Source: Corallium rubrum
Lineage: Eukaryota > Cnidaria > Anthozoa > Scleralcyonacea > Coralliidae
DNA length: 64,000 nucleotides
Direction of reading: 5' to 3'
Assembly: GCA_964035015.1 (NCBI GenBank)
Contig: OZ036003.1
Location: 7,077,754-7,141,753 of the forward strand
The position numbers and the translations under genes were made by a program. Of this stretch, positions 57,936 through 64,000 are shown piece after piece; position 1 is the first letter of the stretch, and each line of letters begins with the position of its first letter. The notes under the pieces are model-generated. The model did not search any database, was not told the origin of the DNA, and saw only the letters and a program-made list of their open reading frames with translations.

Positions 57936-58299
57936 TGGTACTCTATAATGGTATGACGAAATCAATATAATAATTCAATTAGTTGTCTAGGGAAAAGTGT
58001 GCACCGACGTATTTCTAGAACGCAATGTATGCTCAAGGATGGCAATCAAAATTTACAATAGCTCTCATTATCATTTTTGTCAGTCTACAGTAGGGAGTGG
58101 CTAGCGCATGTACCACCCCATACATCCGCCTCGACAATCATAATTGCAGTAAAACAATATATATGAAATTATGTAATTTCACTAATAGCGACAATTCTAA
58201 CATTCTACTCCCAAAAATAAATATAGGAACTAATTAACCCTTTGGGCTTTAGTTTGCGTCGTCATTGCGAGACAACGTTATTATCAATTAATCATTTTA

Positions 58300-58520
58300 C
58301 CAGGGTGCATTCCATGTCACCCCACGTCGAAGATAAGCCACGGGTGTTCAGGTGCTGCGCCAAGGGAGGTCAAGACTCACGCCGGTGCCGGCACCACCCA
58401 CTGACTTGTATAGTTGTATGGCTGTATATGTGCGCCGACCACAGTGTGATTGTGCACCTGCACGCCAAGCACTTTTGAAACTCAAGATCTTCGGCGTGAC
58501 CAACATGGAATGCACCCTGG
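58300..58520. mobile_element. MITE with 8-bp TSD
   Basis: TCATTTTA at 58292-58299 and 58521-58528. Tips CCAGGGTGCATTCCATGTCA / CCAGGGTGCATTCCATGTTG. The interior is GC-rich with CGTCGAAGAT/ATCTTCGGCG. Confidence 0.85.
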
Positions 58521-58694
58521 TCATTTTATACTGGTTTTAAAAACTTGAAGTCCAGTAAACGCCCAGTTCAAACGCCGTGCTTTGTATTAATTCTTATCAA
58601 ATTCATTAATAATTCATAAGGAAAATTCAAAAGAAATACTTTAATAATAATTTACCATACAAATACAAAAAGAATAATAAGCTAAATATGCAAG

Positions 58695-59005
58695 TATGGA
58701 AGGATAGCAATAGGGGGAAACTAAATTCCCATTTTACAACTGCTCTCCCATAAAAGAAATAATATAAGATAATAAAACGATACCCAAGATAACATCATGC
58801 AAAGTACCCCAACTAAATTAAGCTTCCAAGTGAGCTTTAAGAGCTTTTTTAAATGTAACTATACTAGAGGAATTCACAACATAAGAAGGAAGAGAATTCC
58901 AATCAATAACATAACGATTGAAAAAAGAAAATTTGAAATGTTTAATCAGGTGTTTGTAAATACTGTTAAAACACGGATTAATAAAAGATCAAGTAATTAT
59001 GGTGA
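58695..59005 (-). mobile_element. Truncated LINE, C-terminal end
   Basis: Minus strand reads KHFKFSFFNRYVIDWNSLPS then VVNSSSIVTFKKALKAHLEA and stop (near 58820), the C-terminal WNSLP...FKxxL tail of a LINE. It has no reverse transcriptase core. Followed by an AT-rich 3' tail. Confidence 0.85.
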
Positions 59006-59094
59006 TATATGTTAACTAATGCGTGTCGTTACTCAGTAGAAGAGACCGATATGCTATGTCGGATATGAGAATCTAGTATAAATGTTCTCAAGAC

Positions 59095-59155
59095 TTCCCA
59101 AGCTGGACTCGAATCCACAACCGCTGAGACGCACCAACCATTATTGAGCTACTCA
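59095..59155 (-). mobile_element. tRNA-derived SINE head or tRNA pseudogene
   Basis: The complement has GAGTAGCTCAATAATGGTTG (A box) and CGGTTGTGGATTCGAGTCC (B box). The cloverleaf is incomplete, so it is not a working tRNA gene. Confidence 0.65.
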
Positions 59156-59779
59156 GAATCAGATGATTTGAACGTAGGTTGAGTTCGAATGTACAAGGAT
59201 GATGATATATGCTGGAATGCATGTTGCTCTGATATCCGAATCGCATACAAAACGCCGGATGTAGTTGGCAAGAGCGAGTCAAACTAATTGATTATCAACG
59301 AAAAGTTTGGACTCTAAGCTTAAAAACTAAAAATCTAGCGAATGTTTAAGATCTAACTGGTAAATTATTAAGTGATATATAACAGGAGGTTAATAGGCCA
59401 AATCAGTAGTTGAAATTACGTAATAGCTCAGATATATATTTACTGTGAGATTTCAGTACAGAATTGTTTCGTATAAGTTCGTTAATACTTAAACCTTGAA
59501 ATTTCCCTAGTATACACAATCTGACTTATTCTTCCATTTCTGTTATCAATAGGATCAGAATTTTAAATGTTTGTATTTCTGATGTTATTGTATAAAGCAA
59601 TGCATATATGTACAAGTTGAAACGGAAATAGACACTCGAGATTGCGCGCGTCAATGCGAGACCTGAAATGGTTAAGGAGTGAAGGAACTGGCCCTTTACT
59701 TTGGTCTGCTGCCTGGTATACGCAGTGTATTAACAAGATTAAAAAATTCTTTGAACGTTTTCATGGCGATAAAGTAATA

Positions 59780-59850
59780 TAAATAAGTTTTGTGGAAACA
59801 CCACGTAGCAAAGAAATATTTTACGTGGTGTTTCCACAAAACTTATTTAT
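59780..59850. mobile_element. Short foldback
   Basis: AATAAGTTTTGTGGAAACAC, loop, and exact complement; stem about 28 bases with CCACGTAGC/TTACGTGG. Confidence 0.85.
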
Positions 59851-60000
59851 AAGATTAAAAAAGTTGCTATGTGCCTATAGCAACGATAGGAAGTAAAGAG
59901 TATAGCTACTCGTCTTCCCATGGTCATCTGGACGCGGGAAGTCTCCCCTTGAGACTTGACTATGGGCGAGGCGCCAAATGTAAAAAAATTGTTTAGGACA

Positions 60001-60290
60001 AAAATGTGTTCATTTTACCATTATTTACCTATATAATACATTAGTGGTAAATAATGTTTCTATCTGAGTTAAACAAATTTATAAATAATCTATGGATTGT
60101 TTAATAGACAAACTATGGTTTACTAAACCATCACTAGATTATTTATAAACAATCCCTGGATTGTTTAATAAATAATACTTTTCCACTAAACCATCCAGGG
60201 ATTGTTTAACTCAGATAGAAACATTGTTTACCAATAATGTACTATATAGGTAAATAATGGTAAAATCAACACATTTTGTAAAATCAACAC
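60001..60290. mobile_element. Foldback element
   Basis: AAATGTGTTCATTTTACCAT at the left and ATGGTAAAATCAACACATTT at the right; TCTATCTGAGTTAAACAA pairs with TTGTTTAACTCAGATAGA. TTTATAAATAATCTATGGAT words in the middle. Confidence 0.85.
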
Positions 60291-60510
60291 AGTCCTGAGG
60301 GTGGGCATCTGCATGGTCCCAAGCGCGCAATGAGGGGGGGGGGGGGGGGGTAGGGGGCGATCCCCCTTTCAAAAATCCTGGTTGCGCCCTTGTCTGGTCC
60401 TAGTACCAGATGCCCCGTGGGGTATTCTGAAGGGAGGGGGGGGGGCATCTTTCGAGGCTTGACCTACAGCCAAACCCCTCTTAATCTTTGATGATGTCGT
60501 AATGTAACTA

Positions 60511-60761
60511 GCGAGGTTCAGATCACACTTCCATTACCGCTACCACTACTGCTACCGTAAATGTGGTTAAGCTGATGTAATGTTCGTTTTTTCGTTCTGT
60601 AGTGAAGTCGTAGTTGGTTTTAATCCTGGTATCGTAAAACGCTTTCTTTTTGCACTAGGTTCGAGACCTGCGACCATTACTGAACGTAGAAACAATATTT
60701 GACATGCTTAATTATATTTACGGAAGCCGTAGTGGTAGTGGAAGTGTGATCTGAACCTCGC
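60511..60761. mobile_element. MITE with TA duplication
   Basis: TA at 60509 and 60762; tips GCGAGGTTCAGATCACACTT in exact mirror; interior TACCGCTACCACTACTGCTA words. Confidence 0.88.
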
Positions 60762-60763
60762 TA

Positions 60764-60965
60764 AGAACGAGATGGTAGATCAAAGGGTTTAACTGGGAAA
60801 GGCAGGATCTCGCCAAAGACACTCTTGGTGGGCTGCATGCCCTCCTCTAGAAACACATCCTCAAAAAGGAGGACCAGCCTTGTCCACTTGTAGTGCCAGC
60901 CATCCCGTCTCTCGGTTAAGTTCTTTGTGAGATATATTCTTGTTTATACGAGAGGAAGGCAGGCC
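60764..60965 (-). pseudogene. Possible coding remnant, unknown protein
   Basis: The minus strand is open for about 60 codons and reads RRDGWHYKWTRLVLLFEDVF followed by LEEGMQPTKSVFGEILPFPV. Composition and GC look coding, unlike nearby ORFs. It ends at TAG formed at the MITE target site. No Met start, no clean acceptor, family unknown. Confidence 0.35.
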
Positions 60966-61599
60966 CTTGTTGGCGAGGACTTGCATATATATAGGAGATC
61001 TGGAAATTCTCCCTATAAACACACTAAAGGCTTTACTATTCGCATTTTAGGAATGTCAATTTGAAAGTATATAGCTTTTAGTTTGCCAGTGAACAATTGT
61101 TGTTGCTGCAAGCCGTAAGGCGAGCAGCTCACTAATCTTGACGAGGTCTGGGCCGAGTTTATATGCGTTTACAAACTCGATTCTTAGGATTTCGTGGGCG
61201 ATGATCTTCGGTATACGCAATGTCTACCGATCAGCGGCAGGTATATTATTAAATTGTGCGCTACGCTACACCACGTTGTCTTTCTTCCTCGAGGACTTTT
61301 CGACAACAGCCGTTATTGCTGCAAATCAACAACCTAAAACTGTATAGATTGCCGTTCTTCACTTCAAGCAAGAGTGCTGACGCCATCACTCTTTAATGGC
61401 TCGATTTTATACGCGTGACGTCCATGTTGAGGAAAACGTCGCATGCTTAAGCTCTTTAATTGAAAATGCTTCGGACGGTAACAAGTATTTTACTACTAAA
61501 TAGTAAATGGTAGCAACTCGCAGCACTTCACTTTTGATAAAAACTTCTAGTTTAACAATATTGTCCAACAACGTAATTATGGTTCAACAAATAGTTAAG

Positions 61600-62130
61600 G
61601 GAGGCAAGACGCCAAGTACTAACCCCGTCTAACCGGGCTTAACTGTTTGATGAGAGGTATCACGCTAAAGGCCTGGCCAAACGCTTTCAACATGTCATTC
61701 AACATCGTTCAACATTGTTGAATTCAACATGTTGAAAGCGTTTGGCCACCCCTGTTGAATGATGTTGAACGTAGTGTTGAATGGTGTTGAATGATGTTGA
61801 ACGAAATTTGAACATGTTCAAATTTTCGTTGAACACGTCGCGTTCAACATTTCTATTGTTCTCAAAATGTTGAAAGGTGTTGAACGCATTTGGCCACATT
61901 CCATTCAACTTTGTTGAACAGAGACGTGCGCCATGCGGGATATTGTCGATTCCAGCTTTGGTGGTAGCCCGCGTTCAATTAATTGTCATTCATGAATGTT
62001 GAACGATGTTGATGAATTCATTTGGCCACTCGTGCTTTCAACATTATTCAACATCGTTCAACAATGTTGAATGCGATGTTGAAAGTGTTTGGCCAGGTCT
62101 TTAACAGCACACGCCACTCGTGCTCCCATA
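61600..62130 (-). mobile_element. 5S-derived SINE, split by a MITE
   Basis: The complement reads GGCGTGTGCTGTTA before the insert and AGTTAAGCCCGGTTAGACGG after it, as in the SINE at 6234. The gap is exactly the MITE 61668-62101. Confidence 0.9.
61668..62101. mobile_element. Word-repeat MITE, GTTGAATGATGTTGAAC words, TA duplication
   Basis: Tips AAGGCCTGGCCAAACGCTTT and AAGACCTGGCCAAACACTTT (complement). TA at 61666 and 62102. The interior consists of AACATCGTTCAACA and its complement. Confidence 0.93.
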
Positions 62131-62134
62131 ATAG

Positions 62135-63115
62135 ATAGATATGATTCTGCTGAAACTCGTCTTCGCCTTGTAATTTCAACTTGCTTGGCTGTATTTAGAA
62201 ATTAGCCGAAGAACACTGATTCATGTTGGATATATTACTTCGTAGTCTTAATACTTAAAGCTGTCTATCTGCATTTTGTCATAAATAATTCCCAACAATA
62301 GGCGAGGGTGTTGCGCGCGCATCATTTCTCAAAAAAACTGGCAAGCTCCACTCAAACTAAACATACTGTTTAAAATAAACAAAGTATAGATACAGTTTCT
62401 GGATGTTTAACACTGTTATTCTGCTGTTGTTGGCTCGCTAGCAAGTCTGTTTGCCATTGCTTACTTTGTGGGGAGCCCACCAATTCCTTTCCTGAACGAT
62501 GCGCACGCAACACTCTGAAACTCGCCTATTGTCAAATAATAGATGAAGCAAACCAAAACTATATATGGTCTTACAATATATTTAGACTTACTTTTCAAAT
62601 TCATTGGCAAAATTCATTGGCAAAACCACGGACAAAAGCTTCCAAAGAACTTGTTAAGTAATTAGCATATATAACATCATCATAATATGCAATTATTTAT
62701 TTTGTATAAAAAGGTCAACCCTTTTGGGTGCGACTATTAATTTATGGTGTATTTTGAGGATGTAATTTGTTTCCCTTTTTCACACTGTTCACATTCCACT
62801 GTTAATGTGATACTTTTATTCCTCCCACTATACTGTGCCCCACAGAAAATTCTTCCGATTGATGTGATTTAATGAAAATCTTACAGCGTGCAATGTTCTT
62901 AGGGTGTAACTTGTTCGTTTTTAAAGCTACCGTATACTTTCAGAGGCGAATTTATTGAAAAACTTTCATATAAAAAAATTAAGAAAAACGAGTAAATAGT
63001 GACGGGAAAATGGCGATGTGATATTTTTGACCGGAAGAAAAATTTTAAGTAAAGTGCCGTTTTCTCAAAAGGTATGCTTCGCAACACGGCCAAATTTTAA
63101 AAGGTTACAACTTAT
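62135..63115. other. Unassigned AT-rich spacer
   Basis: No gene and no repeat recognised. Confidence 0.4.
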
Positions 63116-63119
63116 TGTA

Positions 63120-63560
63120 CACGCATAAAAACGCACAACGTGTTCACGGTTGTCAACGGGCGTGAACAATGTTGTGCTGCTTGCCGTGAACAATGTTGTG
63201 CTGCTCGCCGTGAACAAGTTGTCAACAAGTTGTTCACTTATGGTTCGAACAACTTGTTCACGGATAAATCAACAGTCGTGAACAAGTTGTTCCAACAGCA
63301 CATTTTTATAGCCAACAACGTTGTTCGCAATACAACATGTTGTAACAGCATGACGAAATAACAACGATGAACAACAATGTTACAACAATGGTGAACATGG
63401 TTGATGTATCAACACGTTCTTCGGTTGTTACAACATGCGTGAACAACGGTTGTTGTTTCATCAAGCTGGAACAACTTGTTGAAACAATGATGAACAATGT
63501 TGTTCATTTATCAATGTTGTTCACCTATGCCTCAACAAGTTGTTCAGCATTGTGAGGCAA
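63120..63560. repeat. GTTGTTCAC/GTGAACAAC word cluster
   Basis: Dozens of AACAACTTGTTCAC-like palindromic words in both orientations. Same style as the word-repeat MITEs, but I could not find clear tips. Confidence 0.65.
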
Positions 63561-63570
63561 CAATACTGTA

Positions 63571-64000
63571 AAGCCTCGGTCAAAGAGGAGTTGATGAGAG
63601 CCGACGAGAGTGGCAACTCTCGGTCGCGTTTGACCACCAACTCTCATCGACTCTCATGCACTCTTATCAACTCTCATCAACTTTGAGCTGGTTCAAATTT
63701 TAATGAGAGTTGATGAGAGTTTTTGCTCGTTTGACCGGTCATGAGAGTTGGCATATGAGAGTTGATGAGAGTTTAGCGGCTAGCGGCTTGTGACTTTTCG
63801 TGATAAGAAAAGGCAAGAATGCAAATATATATCTGTCTATTTATTTGTCCAGTACGAGATTGTAAAAATACGAACTTTGTTTACGTCGAAATTCGTTCCT
63901 AGTCTCCCTGCTACGCGCGGTAAATCCTACAACTCTCGTCAACTCTCATGGTCAACTCTCATCAACTCTCATCCTCGTTTGACCGGGGCATGCGAGTTGA
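63571..64000. mobile_element. Word-repeat MITE, CAACTCTCATC words, runs off the window
   Basis: Starts TA|AAGCCTCGGTCAAAGAGG. The interior is GAGTTGATGAGAG/CAACTCTCATC words, with TCGTTTGACCGG near 63975. No TA-flanked right tip before the end of the window. Confidence 0.8.

Overview
The window looks like nuclear DNA of an early-branching animal, most probably an anthozoan cnidarian (coral or anemone), though a sponge cannot be excluded from sequence alone. Reasons: intron-rich animal genes with short exons (CFAP70, DRG2, a DMRT gene), AT-rich spacers, 5S-rRNA-derived and tRNA-derived SINEs, very many palindromic MITEs, hAT and pogo DNA transposons, 5'-truncated LINE tails and dozens of private tandem arrays. 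There are no bacterial-type operons, no viral genes and no CRISPR array.

Layout. 0.6-19.7 kb: the N-terminal part of CFAP70, an axonemal protein, on the minus strand. I assembled 12 exons by hand; splice sites and phases agree throughout, and the gene continues off the left edge. Its introns are swollen by satellites, SINEs, a LINE tail, a hAT and many MITEs. 19.65-20.15 kb: a head-to-head promoter with an X-box-like (RFX) site and a YY1-like site. 20.15-21.24 kb: DRG2, a translation-linked GTPase, plus strand, CDS uninterrupted. 21.3-27 kb: repeats (an 8-bp-TSD MITE, a tRNA-SINE broken by a TTAA-type MITE, large foldbacks). 27.1-28.9 kb: a 20-bp satellite with higher-order structure that ends at the 3' end of the next gene. 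28.9-31.1 kb: a two-exon DMRT transcription factor gene (minus strand) with DM and DMA domains and an unexpected C-terminal zinc ribbon. 31-42 kb: SINEs, LINE tail, nested MITEs, microsatellites and a palindrome that carries a complete hammerhead ribozyme core. 42.0-45.9 kb: a 3.9-kb GACTAT/GAAGAC array. 46-54 kb: mostly unassigned, with one probable first coding exon at 50.5-50.8 kb (minus). 54.2-56.7 kb: an apparently intact pogo-type transposon with TA target duplication, a complete DDD transposase and a divergent second gene resembling a HIRAN domain. 57-64 kb: a 25-bp satellite, a LINE tail, foldbacks, and a MITE inside a 5S-SINE.

How the parts relate. CFAP70 and DRG2 probably share one bidirectional promoter; the X-box fits control of a cilium gene by RFX factors. 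DMRT is a separate developmental regulator. Much of the remaining sequence can be explained by successive insertions. In several cases the target site duplication can be read and removing the insert restores the older repeat, so the nesting order is visible. The least expected signals are the zinc-ribbon DMRT, the two-gene pogo element, the hammerhead palindrome, and a set of MITE families that share one terminal motif but have unrelated interiors.
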